Notes under the pieces: generated by a model
The model's input: the letters and a program-made list of their open reading frames with translations, nothing else
Told to the model about the DNA's origin: nothing
The model's database searches: none
Shown here: one piece after another, positions 32,225 to 40,751 of the stretch
Layout of the letters: each line of letters opens with the position of its first letter
How positions within the stretch are numbered: the stretch's first letter is position 1
Assembly: GCA_016217675.1 (NCBI GenBank)
Contig: JACRHC010000027.1
Span: forward strand, 1-64,000
Reading direction: 5' to 3'
Origin: Nitrospirota bacterium
GTDB lineage: Bacteria > Nitrospirota > Thermodesulfovibrionia > Thermodesulfovibrionales > UBA6898
Length of the DNA stretch: 64,000 nucleotides
Position numbers and translations under genes: made by a program

Positions 32225-34264
32225 TTAGCCTTCCTTTATTGGGAGTTCTATACTGAAAATCGTTCCGTGCGGCTTGTTGTCCCTGACCCTGATATAGCCT
32301 CTGTGTTCTGTGACCACCCTGCTGGCAATCGCAAGACCAAGCCCTGTACCGTCTTTTCTGGTCGAAAAATAAGGGAGGAAGAGTTTCTCTTTGTCCTCTT
32401 CACGAATACCCGGTCCGTTATCCGCCATGTCAACATACATCCGGTTTGAGAGGGCTTCCTGGTGTATTATTATATCAATCCTTCCCTGATTCTGCATTGC
32501 CTGAATTGCATTGTCCACAATATTGATAATGACCCTCTTGAACTGCTCAGCATCAAGTTCAACAAGCCCTTCAGTTCCTTTTACGGAAAGATGCATCTCA
32601 ATACCTTTGTAGTCCTTGTACAGATTGATCACGCTTTCAATGATCGAGGAGAGCAGTGCAGGGGCCTTACGGATCTCAGGCATTTTGCCAAAGCGCGAAA
32701 ATTCATCGACAAGCCTCTTCAGGCTCTCCACTTCCCTGATGATCGTCTTTGCAGACCGCTCGAAGACCTTGCCGAAATCTTCGTCTTTGTTCTGCCACTT
32801 CTTCACCATATGTTCCGTCGAAAGCTTTATGGGCGTAAGCGGGTTCTTGATCTCATGAGCTATCCTTCTGGCTACCTCCTGCCAGGCTATGGCCCTCTGC
32901 GCCCTTGTTATCTCTGTCAGGTCATCAAAGACAACCAGTGTGCCCATAAAGTTTCCGGTATCCCTCAGGCTCGTGATGAAGAGTCTGAGCAGGATATGCT
33001 TCTCACCAACCACAATCCTGATCTCTTTTTCCACACCCTTGAAATCCTTGATAATGATGCCTTTGACCGTTTGTCTCAGTTCATCCGAGTCTATGAGGGT
33101 AAGAAGCGCGTCATAGTTTTTGTTCAGGACGTCAGCAGGAACTATGTTCAGTATCCTGCAGGCTGCATTATTAATGATAAGGATGCTGCCCTCAGCATCC
33201 AGTGATATCACGCCCGAATTCACGTTCTCAAGGATCTTCTCGATAACAAGCCTGCGACGGTCCGACACCTGGGAAGCATGCTGCAGCGATTCCTTGTTCT
33301 CCTTCAAATCCCTGACCATGCTGTTAAAAGAGCTCACAAGAAGGCCTATTTCGTCATCCCGTTCGATAGTGACCGACATATCGAGATTCCCCTTCGCAAC
33401 TGCTGCAGTTGCCTGCGCAAGGGCCTGGATCGGGTCGGTAATGCCACGCGAAATTCTGAGCGCTATCCAGAGCGCCATAAAGACCATGAGCAGGGTTGAG
33501 AAACCGAGTATCAGGAGATAGTTAGTCTTTATCGGCAGCTTCCACGACTCAAGCGTTAAGTAATTCTTGTATGCCTCCTGGATCGTGCCGGCATTCCTGC
33601 TGATATTGCTGTCCATGATCGATTCAACGACCACGATGCCTTCCTGGGGTCTCTGCCTGTTCCTCGGCACAACAGCACGGACTATGTCACCCCCTGTCGC
33701 AGAGATGACCTCCACATCTTCCTTGCCCTCAAAACCGGCTTTTATGACCTCTGATGCGTTGTCGTCAGGGACTGCATGCAGGGTGTAGGCCTTCAATCCT
33801 TCCGGCAGGGTCTGGCCTGATGCAGCAGCCTTTGCAAAGGCAAGGGTCTGCTGCCGCTGCATCTCATACGCAGACTTGGCAATCTCGATGGCGAGGTCCA
33901 AAGGCTGTTTTATCTGGGGATCGAACCATCGGTCCAGGTAGTTCGTCACAACACCGCTCGAGACAACAAAGAGAAAGGCAGACGGGATAAGGGTCATGAT
34001 AACAAGGACCACGACGAACCTCGTCTTGAGTTTGTATCCGAGCACCTTATGCTTGCGCTCAAAATAGAGCCTGACAAGGCTTTTCCCTACAAAGAAGATC
34101 AGCGTCAGCAGTGCAACAAGGTTGATATTCAAAAGGATGAAAAGAAGAACTTTCGTAAAGAAAGGAACATCCTTGAGCCTCATATAATGGAATTCTACGG
34201 AGAAGACGGTAATGATGAAAAGTGTTATAAATGAAATAAAAAGCGGGAACCTGAAGTTCTTCAT
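32225..34264 (-). CDS. ntrY: NtrY-type membrane histidine kinase
   Basis: A 679-residue kinase with about three N-terminal membrane helices (residues 5-25, 35-60, 87-110), a periplasmic sensor region (about 110-240), a further helix (LLILGFSTLLMVFMALWIAL), HAMP (about 270-325), PAS (about 340-445), the H-box RRIAHEIKNPLTPIKLS, and an ATPase domain (DNAIQAMQNQG, ADNGPGIREED, GTGLGLAIAS). This is the NtrY domain order. It overlaps the DUF4390 gene by 4 nt (ATGA) and abuts ntrX. Confidence 0.93.
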   Translation of the reverse strand: MKNFRFPLFISFITLFIITVFSVEFHYMRLKDVPFFTKVLLFILLNINLVALLTLIFFVGKSLVRLYFERKHKVLGYKLKTRFVVVLVIMTLIPSAFLFVVSSGVVTNYLDRWFDPQIKQPLDLAIEIAKSAYEMQRQQTLAFAKAAASGQTLPEGLKAYTLHAVPDDNASEVIKAGFEGKEDVEVISATGGDIVRAVVPRNRQRPQEGIVVVESIMDSNISRNAGTIQEAYKNYLTLESWKLPIKTNYLLILGFSTLLMVFMALWIALRISRGITDPIQALAQATAAVAKGNLDMSVTIERDDEIGLLVSSFNSMVRDLKENKESLQHASQVSDRRRLVIEKILENVNSGVISLDAEGSILIINNAACRILNIVPADVLNKNYDALLTLIDSDELRQTVKGIIIKDFKGVEKEIRIVVGEKHILLRLFITSLRDTGNFMGTLVVFDDLTEITRAQRAIAWQEVARRIAHEIKNPLTPIKLSTEHMVKKWQNKDEDFGKVFERSAKTIIREVESLKRLVDEFSRFGKMPEIRKAPALLSSIIESVINLYKDYKGIEMHLSVKGTEGLVELDAEQFKRVIINIVDNAIQAMQNQGRIDIIIHQEALSNRMYVDMADNGPGIREEDKEKLFLPYFSTRKDGTGLGLAIASRVVTEHRGYIRVRDNKPHGTIFSIELPIKEG

Positions 34265-34818
34265 CGGCTGCCGTCGATCGTGAAGACCGTTGAATCTTTC
34301 ATGGTCCTGAACTCATTTTCGGAAACAAAGATGAACAGGTACCCGATGACAGGAGGGAGCTTGCGGATCTTCGACTCTACCGTGACCCGCACAAAATACT
34401 GGCCAGGCTCAAGTTCCCTGATGTTCGTAAGCTTCAGGTCCCTGAATACAACAACCCATTCCATCATGGACTCGAGCGATTTAAACCGCTTTTCTATGAC
34501 CAGACTGCCGTCGCTTGACGTCGCCACATATTCTTTTTTGATTGGGTCAACCCTTAAGGTCTTGACATAGGTCTTGCCGAGCACGAACTCGTCAGGCCAG
34601 ACCTTCCATATTCTGAAGAGGTCAACATAAAATTTTAGCTCCTTGTCCACGCCTCCCCTGATCGCATCCAGACTCTTTTCATCAAGACTGAGGCTGAACG
34701 AGACGAAGAGATCATGATGAATCTGCCTCACCTCGGGACCGGAGAAGGTTTGGCTTTCCGACGCAAGGGGATACAACAGAGCAGTAATGAGTATAACTAT
34801 GCTGAAAATACGAGACAT
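34261..34818 (-). CDS. DUF4390 secreted protein, first gene of the ntrYX operon
   Basis: Starting at the Met at 34818 gives 185 residues with a signal peptide (MSRIFSIVILITALLYPLAS). An upstream ATG (34875) would add a poorly suited 19-residue extension. The body has the DUF4390 pattern (DLFVSFSLSLDEKSLDAIRG, FVLGKTYVKTLRVDP, PGQYFVRVTVESK). It is conserved next to ntrY in several lineages, so it may act in the periplasm as part of signal sensing. Function unproven. Confidence 0.85.
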   Translation of the reverse strand: MSRIFSIVILITALLYPLASESQTFSGPEVRQIHHDLFVSFSLSLDEKSLDAIRGGVDKELKFYVDLFRIWKVWPDEFVLGKTYVKTLRVDPIKKEYVATSSDGSLVIEKRFKSLESMMEWVVVFRDLKLTNIRELEPGQYFVRVTVESKIRKLPPVIGYLFIFVSENEFRTMKDSTVFTIDGSR

Positions 34819-34907
34819 TTTGGCTTGACATCTCCTGAAAAATATTTCCATTATAGCATAACCTTGCAAATCCAAAAGGGGGCCAGGGCCGGGAAAAAGG
34901 GGGTCTC

Positions 34908-35390
34908 ATGGACATAACAGCCGTAAAACTCGAGATACCGGAAGGCTGTAATGTCATACTTGGCCAGACACATTTTATCAAGACTGCCGAAGACCTGTAT
35001 GAGATCATTGCCACAACAGTTCCGCAGGCACAGTTCGGCATTGCCTTTAATGAGGCCTCCGGCCCCTGCCTCATTAGGACAGAAGGCAATGACAGCGGGC
35101 TGATAGATGTCTGCGTAAAGAATCTGCTGGCTGTTGCTGCAGGCCACGTCTTCTGCATACTCCTGAAAAACGCATTCCCAATCAATATTCTGAATCAGGT
35201 GAAAAACTGTGCGGAAGTCTGCAGAATATTCTGCGCAACAGCAAACCCTGTTGAGGTTATCACCGCCGGCTCTTCAGAGGGAAAAGGTATTTTAGGCGTC
35301 ATTGACGGGTTTTCTCCCCGCGGTGTTGAAAACGCTGAGGACAAGGCACACAGGCATGAATTTCTTAGAAAGATCGGCCATAAATTATAG
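34908..35390 (+). CDS. adenosine-specific kinase family protein (COG1839/DUF355)
   Basis: A 160-residue single-domain protein matching the COG1839 family ([56 protein letters not shown]). An archaeal member was annotated as an adenosine-binding kinase, but in vivo function is uncertain. AAGGGGG precedes the ATG. hisI follows after 13 nt, so this gene, hisI, hisE and the HIT-protein gene may be one operon. Confidence 0.85.
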   Translation: MDITAVKLEIPEGCNVILGQTHFIKTAEDLYEIIATTVPQAQFGIAFNEASGPCLIRTEGNDSGLIDVCVKNLLAVAAGHVFCILLKNAFPINILNQVKNCAEVCRIFCATANPVEVITAGSSEGKGILGVIDGFSPRGVENAEDKAHRHEFLRKIGHKL

Positions 35391-35403
35391 ACAGGGAGAA
35401 GAA

Positions 35404-35778
35404 ATGAATATACCTGACCTGAAATACGACGCACAGGGACTTATACCAGTGATCATCCAGGATTCACTGAACAATGAAGTCCTGATGATGGCATACATGA
35501 ACGAAGCCTCTTTGCAGATGACTTTCGAGACCGGGTACACGCATTTCTGGTCCCGGTCCCGTCAGAAGTTCTGGAAAAAGGGCGAGTCCTCAGGCCACGT
35601 CCAGGAAGTGAAACAGATCCTCTACGACTGCGATAAAGATACGGTGCTCATCAAGGTCGACCAGAAAGGACCGGGAGCCTGCCACACAGGACACCGGTCA
35701 TGCTTTTATACTGAGATTACCGGCAGCGAGATCTGCGGCAAGGTATTTTCCGAAGAAGACGTGTACGGCAAAAAATGA
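35404..35778 (+). CDS. hisI: phosphoribosyl-AMP cyclohydrolase
   Basis: A 124-residue enzyme for the third step of histidine synthesis, opening the adenine ring of PR-AMP. Seen: [34 protein letters not shown], and the zinc/magnesium site residues DCDKDT and [11 protein letters not shown]. The start at 35404 with GGGAGAAG upstream is chosen over a longer frame that overlaps the previous gene. It is separate from hisE, unlike the fused enterobacterial HisIE. Confidence 0.95.
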   Translation: MNIPDLKYDAQGLIPVIIQDSLNNEVLMMAYMNEASLQMTFETGYTHFWSRSRQKFWKKGESSGHVQEVKQILYDCDKDTVLIKVDQKGPGACHTGHRSCFYTEITGSEICGKVFSEEDVYGKK

Positions 35779-35785
35779 GAAAGCG

Positions 35786-35883
35786 CTCAGCCATCAGCAT
35801 TCAGCCCTCAGAAGTGGAAAAGTGCAGGTATCATGCTTCTGCTTTTTTGCCGATCGCTGACAGCCGATGGCTGATAGCCTGAA
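35786..35883. repeat. inverted pair of heptanucleotide arrays between hisI and hisE
   Basis: Left array: CTCAGCC ATCAGCA TTCAGCC CTCAGAA (35786-35813). Right array: GCTGACA GCCGATG GCTGATA GCCTGAA (35856-35883), the complementary orientation, ending at the base before the hisE ATG. The 42-nt spacer holds a further imperfect hairpin (AAAAGTGCAG / CTGCTTTT). Confidence 0.8.
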
Positions 35884-36180
35884 ATGATCCTTGACGATCT
35901 TCAGGCCGTTATTGCTGACCGGAAAGACCGTCCTCAAGCCAGATCCTATGTTTCATCCCTGCTTGCAAAAGGCAAGGATGAGATCCTGAAGAAGATCGGC
36001 GAAGAGGCAATCGAGGTGATCGTTGCCTCAAAGAGCGGCGACAGACAGCAGGTCGTCCATGAAATGGCTGATCTCTGGTTTCATTGTATGGTGCTGATGC
36101 CTGAAGACGGGGTAAGCCATCATGACGTTTTCAGAGAACTTGAAAGAAGATTCAACAAAAAGGAGAACCGTAATGAGTGA
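35884..36180 (+). CDS. hisE: phosphoribosyl-ATP pyrophosphatase
   Basis: A 98-residue MazG-like enzyme for the second step of histidine synthesis. Seen: KILKKIGEEAIEVIVA-type core (EILKKIGEEAIEVIVASKSG) and HEMADLWFHCMVLM with the metal-binding Glu and Asp residues. Its ATG directly follows the right heptanucleotide array and no Shine-Dalgarno is present. The repeat hairpin may therefore influence translation. It overlaps the HIT gene by 8 nt. Confidence 0.93.
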   Translation: MILDDLQAVIADRKDRPQARSYVSSLLAKGKDEILKKIGEEAIEVIVASKSGDRQQVVHEMADLWFHCMVLMPEDGVSHHDVFRELERRFNKKENRNE

Positions 36181-36517
36181 CTGCATCTTCTGCAAGATAG
36201 CAGAGAAGAAGATACCGGCAAAGGTTGTATACGAGGACGACCGGGCCATTGCATTTGACGATGTCGCGCCGCAGGCACCGGTCCATACACTGGTCATTCC
36301 GAAAAAACATGTTGCAACCGTCCTTGATATTACTCCGGAGGACCACGGACTTGTAGGTCATCTGTTCAAGGTCGCCGCAACGATTGCAAAAGAAAAAGGC
36401 ATAGCGGAAAAAGGCTTCAGACTGGTCATGAATACCAATGCTGACGGCGGCCAGAGCGTATATCATATTCACCTGCATATCCTCGGCGGCAGGGCCATGC
36501 ACTGGCCTCCGGGGTGA
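36173..36517 (+). CDS. HIT family nucleotide hydrolase (HinT-like)
   Basis: A 114-residue HIT protein with CIFCKIAEKKIPAKVVYEDD at the N-terminus and the histidine triad in YHIHLHILGGRAMHWPPG. HinT-type enzymes hydrolyse adenosine phosphoramidates. AAGGAG lies within hisE, and the start ATGAGTGA overlaps the hisE stop by 8 nt, so translation is coupled. The pairing with hisE suggests one nucleotide-metabolism operon. Confidence 0.94.
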   Translation: MSDCIFCKIAEKKIPAKVVYEDDRAIAFDDVAPQAPVHTLVIPKKHVATVLDITPEDHGLVGHLFKVAATIAKEKGIAEKGFRLVMNTNADGGQSVYHIHLHILGGRAMHWPPG

Positions 36518-36566
36518 GACAAAAGGGTCGAGGCGGCTCATTCAGCTCTAACGGAAAAGAGAGAGA

Positions 36567-36636
36567 TGGTTCTAACGCCATAGATTCAAACCCCCATGGG
36601 TTTCTCCGCCTGCCACTCAAACGTGTGTGTCTAACC
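36567..36636 (-). pseudogene. decayed tRNA-Leu copy
   Basis: On the minus strand this resembles tRNA-Leu(GAG) at 40571-40655: the stretch TAGACACACACGTTTGAG matches TAGACACGCACGTTTGAG, and the variable and T-loop regions remain recognisable (GGAGAAACCCATGGGGGTTTG). The 5' acceptor and D-stem are gone, and the T-stem no longer pairs. Even the sequence past the CCA end is shared (AGATGGT after AAAAGAG). It ends just before the DUF4143 gene. Confidence 0.75.
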
Positions 36637-36644
36637 GTAAATGT

Positions 36645-37778
36645 TCATACTGATTTAATCAGGTCTCTCAGAGAGACAAAGGTGACAGCAATCTTTTCAT
36701 AATGCCTTGTGTATGGCTTGTCGATGTCTGATGAGACGACAAAATTCCTGCCATTTGGATATTGCCCCCTGAAAATAAGGAGATTCGCCGGGTTAAAATC
36801 CTGCGCTGACCACTTGCATTCTATCGTAACCGGTGCAGACGGGGGTTTTGCATACACAAAATCTATCTCATGTTTTGCCTTGTCTCTCCAATAAAGAATA
36901 TTCCTCTGCTGCGTCTGGGCGAATAGTTCATTGAGCACATAATGTTCCCAGAGATTTCCGAGGTCATCGCTCCGGAGTTGGTGCCAGCCGCGGTAATAGC
37001 AGATAAAACCGGTATCGAATGCATACACTTTCGGTGCAGATATGATTTCGGTCTGTCTGCGGGAACTGAACGGCCTGACAACATGAACCATATATGTTGC
37101 TTCAAGGACTGCGAGATAGTTGGTTATGGTCTGCCTGCTGACCTCGCACGGACCGGCAAATGAAGTTGCTTCAAACATGCCGCCGCTTTGTGCCATAAGA
37201 AGTTCTGTAAACTTAAGAAAAGAATGCCGCCGTTCAAGCCTGAAAAGTTCCTGAATGTCTTTTGCCCAGTATGCGTCCATCCATTCCTGAAAGTCCTGTT
37301 CCGGGATTGTGGCGGACTGAAAAAAGGGAGGGAGGCCCCCGAACAGAAGCCGATGCTGCAGATCAGTATGCCCAAAGTCTGCAATATCCGCTGTGATCAT
37401 GGGCGTGAGCCATAGCTCCCTTTTTCTGCCCGCAAGGGTATCTTTGAACTTTGCCGATGCGCCGAGCGCAGAAGACCCGGTTGCGATGATCCTGGTTTCC
37501 GGATAATGGTCTGCAGCTATTTTCAGGAACTGAGCAGGATCAGTCTGTCTGTGGATCTCATCCAGGGCAACAGTCTTCCCCTTCATGCCCGACAGAAACG
37601 CCTCCGGGTCTTCGAGTATTCTCCTGACTCGTGGCAGTTCACAATCAAAATACTCTATCCCCGGTATGCTCTTGCAAAGCATTGTTTTTCCTGCACGCCT
37701 GACGCCCGACAACCAGAGCACAGAACGCTGCTCAAGACTTTTCATGATCCGTTCCAACCAGTATTTTCTCTTTACCAT
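36645..37778 (-). CDS. AAA ATPase with C-terminal DUF4143
   Basis: A 377-residue protein: Walker A GVRRAGKTML near residue 28-37, Walker B-like KTVALDEIHR, sensor region IIATGSSALGASAKF, and a DUF4143 nuclease-like C-terminus (YVLNELFAQTQ, HEIDFVYA, TIECKWS). These ATPases are common accessory genes with unknown function, often near mobile DNA. The start at 37778 (ATG) is preferred over an in-frame TTG six nt upstream. It lies between a tRNA-Leu relic and ettA. Confidence 0.88.
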   Translation of the reverse strand: MVKRKYWLERIMKSLEQRSVLWLSGVRRAGKTMLCKSIPGIEYFDCELPRVRRILEDPEAFLSGMKGKTVALDEIHRQTDPAQFLKIAADHYPETRIIATGSSALGASAKFKDTLAGRKRELWLTPMITADIADFGHTDLQHRLLFGGLPPFFQSATIPEQDFQEWMDAYWAKDIQELFRLERRHSFLKFTELLMAQSGGMFEATSFAGPCEVSRQTITNYLAVLEATYMVHVVRPFSSRRQTEIISAPKVYAFDTGFICYYRGWHQLRSDDLGNLWEHYVLNELFAQTQQRNILYWRDKAKHEIDFVYAKPPSAPVTIECKWSAQDFNPANLLIFRGQYPNGRNFVVSSDIDKPYTRHYEKIAVTFVSLRDLIKSV

Positions 37779-37860
37779 ACGCAATTACCATAGCACATAG
37801 TTATACCAAACGCAATACTGATGGCGGTTAGTAATTGACGGAAATCTGTGGTGCCAAAAA

Positions 37861-37869
37861 TGGTATAAT
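37861..37869 (+). promoter_or_regulatory. extended -10 promoter (TGGTATAAT) of ettA, leaderless configuration
   Basis: A consensus extended -10 ends 7 nt before the ettA ATG (37877). There is no Shine-Dalgarno in between. TTGACG at 37836-37841 is too far upstream for a standard spacer, but an extended -10 does not need a -35. Confidence 0.65.
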
Positions 37870-37876
37870 CTTCGCT

Positions 37877-39559
37877 ATGGCAAACGAACCGAATAAAGTC
37901 ATTTACTCCATGGTGGGCGTCAGTAAGTTCCATAATAAGAAGCAGGTGCTGAAGGACATCTACCTTTCCTATTTCTACGGTGCAAAGATAGGGGTGCTCG
38001 GCTTAAACGGATCAGGCAAGAGCTCTCTGCTTCGCATACTGGCAGGCGTTGACAAGGAATTTGTCGGCGAGACCGTGCTTTCTCCGGGTCACACGATCGG
38101 ATTCCTTGAGCAGGAGCCGGTCCTTGATGATACCAAGACGGTGCGGCAGATCGTTGAGCAGGGTGTGCAGGAGACGGTCGATCTTCTGCATGAGTACAAC
38201 CAGATCAACGAGAAGTTCGCCGAGCCCATGTCTGATGATGAGATGAACAAGCTGATCGAGCGGCAGGGTAAGGTGCAGGAAAAGCTTGATCACCTTGATG
38301 CCTGGGATCTTGACAGCCGTCTTGATATGGCGATGGATGCACTCCGCTGTCCTGCTGCTGATACGCCGATAAAGGTACTCTCAGGCGGAGAAAAAAGGCG
38401 GGTGGCTCTCTGCAGACTCCTTCTTCAGAAGCCCGATATCCTTCTTCTTGATGAGCCGACCAACCACCTTGATGCTGAGTCAGTTGCATGGCTTGAGCAT
38501 CACCTTCAGAGCTATGCCGGCACCATTATTGCCGTTACCCATGACCGGTATTTCCTTGATAATGTGGCAGGCTGGATCTTAGAGCTCGACCGGGGGCAGG
38601 GGATACCCTGGAAGGGCAACTATTCTTCATGGCTTGATCAAAAGCGGAACAGGCTGAAGCAGGAGGAAAAGTCAGAGAGTGAACGGCAGAAGACCCTGCA
38701 GCGGGAACTTGAATGGATCAGGATGTCGCCTAAAGGCAGGCATGCAAAATCCAAGGCCCGTATCACATCCTATGAAATGCTCCTTCAGCAGGACATGGAA
38801 AAGCAGGCAAAAGAGATGGAGATATTTATTCCGCCCGGCCCGAGGCTCGGCAATGTTGTCATTGAAGCGGAAAATGTTACCAAGGCTTACGGTGAGAATA
38901 TTCTGGTTGAGGGCATGACCTTTTCGCTTCCGCCCGGCGGCATCATCGGCGTTATCGGCCCCAACGGCGCAGGGAAGACAACACTCTTCCGCATGATCAC
39001 CGGTAAGGAAAAGGCTGATTCGGGTGAGATCAGGATAGGCGATACGGTGAAGCTTGCGTACGTTGACCAGTCCAGGGATGCGCTCGATCCAAATAAATCC
39101 ATCTGGGAGGCGATCTCTGACGGCCAGGACACAGTTCAGATCGGCAACAGGGAAGTGAACTCCCGCGCCTATGTGGGGAAGTTCAATTTCTCCGGCCAGG
39201 ACCAGCAGAAGAAGGTGAGCCTGCTGTCAGGCGGCGAACGCAACCGCGTGCATCTTGCCCGAATGCTTAAAGAAGGTGCAAACGTGCTGCTCCTTGACGA
39301 GCCGACGAATGATCTTGATGTCAACACCATGAGGGCGCTGGAAGAGGCGCTGGAGACCTTTGCAGGGTGTGCTGTGGTGATCAGCCATGACAGATGGTTT
39401 CTTGACCGTATTGCCACCCATATCCTCGCCTTTGAAGGAGACAGCAAGGTTGTCTGGTTTGATGGCAACTATTCCGAGTACGAGGCTGACCGTAAGGCAC
39501 GTTTAGGCTCTGCTGCTGATCAGCCGCACAGGATCAAATACCGCAGCCTCACCCGGTAG
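37877..39559 (+). CDS. ettA: energy-dependent translational throttle protein EttA (ABC-F)
   Basis: A 560-residue soluble ABC-F ATPase with two cassettes: Walker A GLNGSGKSS and GPNGAGKTT, signatures LSGGEKRR and LSGGERNR, and Walker B LLLDEPTNHLD and LLLDEPTNDLD. The linker between them (DQKRNRLKQEEKSESERQKT) inserts at the ribosomal E site. EttA gates entry into elongation according to ADP/ATP ratio. Homology begins at MANEPNKVIYSM. A longer frame to 37835 would lie upstream of the promoter. The EamA transporter gene follows after 8 nt. Confidence 0.94.
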   Translation: MANEPNKVIYSMVGVSKFHNKKQVLKDIYLSYFYGAKIGVLGLNGSGKSSLLRILAGVDKEFVGETVLSPGHTIGFLEQEPVLDDTKTVRQIVEQGVQETVDLLHEYNQINEKFAEPMSDDEMNKLIERQGKVQEKLDHLDAWDLDSRLDMAMDALRCPAADTPIKVLSGGEKRRVALCRLLLQKPDILLLDEPTNHLDAESVAWLEHHLQSYAGTIIAVTHDRYFLDNVAGWILELDRGQGIPWKGNYSSWLDQKRNRLKQEEKSESERQKTLQRELEWIRMSPKGRHAKSKARITSYEMLLQQDMEKQAKEMEIFIPPGPRLGNVVIEAENVTKAYGENILVEGMTFSLPPGGIIGVIGPNGAGKTTLFRMITGKEKADSGEIRIGDTVKLAYVDQSRDALDPNKSIWEAISDGQDTVQIGNREVNSRAYVGKFNFSGQDQQKKVSLLSGGERNRVHLARMLKEGANVLLLDEPTNDLDVNTMRALEEALETFAGCAVVISHDRWFLDRIATHILAFEGDSKVVWFDGNYSEYEADRKARLGSAADQPHRIKYRSLTR

Positions 39560-39567
39560 CATTCACA

Positions 39568-40518
39568 ATGCCTGAAAAACAGGCTGTCAGGCTTGGCTAT
39601 ATCTCGGTATGCTGTGCTGCACTGCTCTGGGCAGCCTCAGGCAATGTATCCAAGTTCCTCTTGCAGAGCGAGGTTAGCCCGTTTCAGCTGGTCCAGCTCA
39701 GGACAACCTTGGCCGCTGCGCTGCTTTTTCTCTTTCTGCTTGTACGAAGGCGTGATCTGCTTAAGATAGCACGAAGCGACGTGCTGTATTTCATTATTCT
39801 TGGTACTGTCCTGGCAGTTATGCTCTTCGCCTATCTTTATGCCATCAGCAGGATACATGTTGCTGCGGCTGTCCTGCTTCAGTACCAGGCCCCTGCGCTG
39901 ATCGCACTCTATTCTTTTTTCTTTCATCAAAGAAAACTCTCGGCATTTACTGTTGTGGCAATCGTTGGCGCAATCATCGGCTGCTATCTCATGGTCGGCG
40001 CATATAACCTTAATATCCTTAATATGAACAAGGCTGGTATCCTGTCAGGTCTGGCCTCTGCTGTTGCCCTGGCCCTCTATTCAGTCAGGAGCGAATACGG
40101 CATGCGCACCTATTCAGCCTGGACAGTCCTGTCTTATGCACTCCTGGTCGCAGCAATTATCTGGAATATCTTAATCCCTCCCTTGGCAGCTTTTGCAGGC
40201 AAGTACAGTGCTTCTGCCTGGGGATGGCTCATCTTCATAAGCCTCTTTGGAACAATTGCGCCCTTTGGTCTTTATAGTGAGGGAATCAAACGTATTCATT
40301 CCACTCATGCAAGCATTACCGCAACGCTTGAGCCGGTCATGGCAGGCTTGATCGCTTACGCATTGCTCGGAGAGGTTATGGAACTCCCGCAGCTGATCGG
40401 CGCAGGAACAGTAATCGGAGCAATATTGCTTCTTCCGATAGAAGAGCTCCGCGTTGCTGGCTTGCATCAGCAGAACAGGAGCTCGAAGGACCAGCAGAAG
40501 AGGGGAAGGACCAGATGA
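39568..40518 (+). CDS. EamA/DMT-superfamily transporter
   Basis: A 316-residue protein with ten hydrophobic helices in two repeats of five. The EamA pattern is seen in ISVCCAALLWAASGNVSKFL, QLVQLRTTLAAALLF, and in the second half GTIAPFGLYSEGIKRIHSTH and ATLEPVMAGLIAYALLGE. It is a drug/metabolite exporter of unknown substrate, in the inner membrane. It starts 8 nt after ettA and is likely co-transcribed. The tail is basic (RSSKDQQKRGRTR). Confidence 0.9.
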   Translation: MPEKQAVRLGYISVCCAALLWAASGNVSKFLLQSEVSPFQLVQLRTTLAAALLFLFLLVRRRDLLKIARSDVLYFIILGTVLAVMLFAYLYAISRIHVAAAVLLQYQAPALIALYSFFFHQRKLSAFTVVAIVGAIIGCYLMVGAYNLNILNMNKAGILSGLASAVALALYSVRSEYGMRTYSAWTVLSYALLVAAIIWNILIPPLAAFAGKYSASAWGWLIFISLFGTIAPFGLYSEGIKRIHSTHASITATLEPVMAGLIAYALLGEVMELPQLIGAGTVIGAILLLPIEELRVAGLHQQNRSSKDQQKRGRTR

Positions 40519-40570
40519 CGGCATTTTTCGAATTCTCTGAAAGATAATCTTTTATGTGAAAAGAGGGAGA

Positions 40571-40655
40571 TGGTGCCGAAGGCGGGACTCGAACCCGCAT
40601 GGATTTCTCCACACGCCCCTCAAACGTGCGTGTCTACCAGTTCCACCACTTCGGC
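40571..40655 (-). tRNA. tRNA-Leu(GAG)
   Basis: An 85-nt gene with CCA encoded. The 7-bp acceptor stem GCCGAAG/CTTCGGC, anticodon stem CACGT/GCGTG around the loop TTGAGGG (anticodon GAG), a class II variable arm, and the T-loop GTTCGAGTC are all present. A decayed relative lies at 36567-36636. Confidence 0.95.
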
Positions 40656-40751
40656 AGGTAACGATGAATATACACCATAAGGTGCTCTGTTTTCAAGAGA
40701 ACGAAGAATATTTGAGTCTGCCCGTGACGATCATCAGCTGTCTGTTTTCTC

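Noticed and set aside
36567-36636. A working third tRNA-Leu
   Set aside because: The 5' acceptor and D-arm are missing and the T-stem does not pair.
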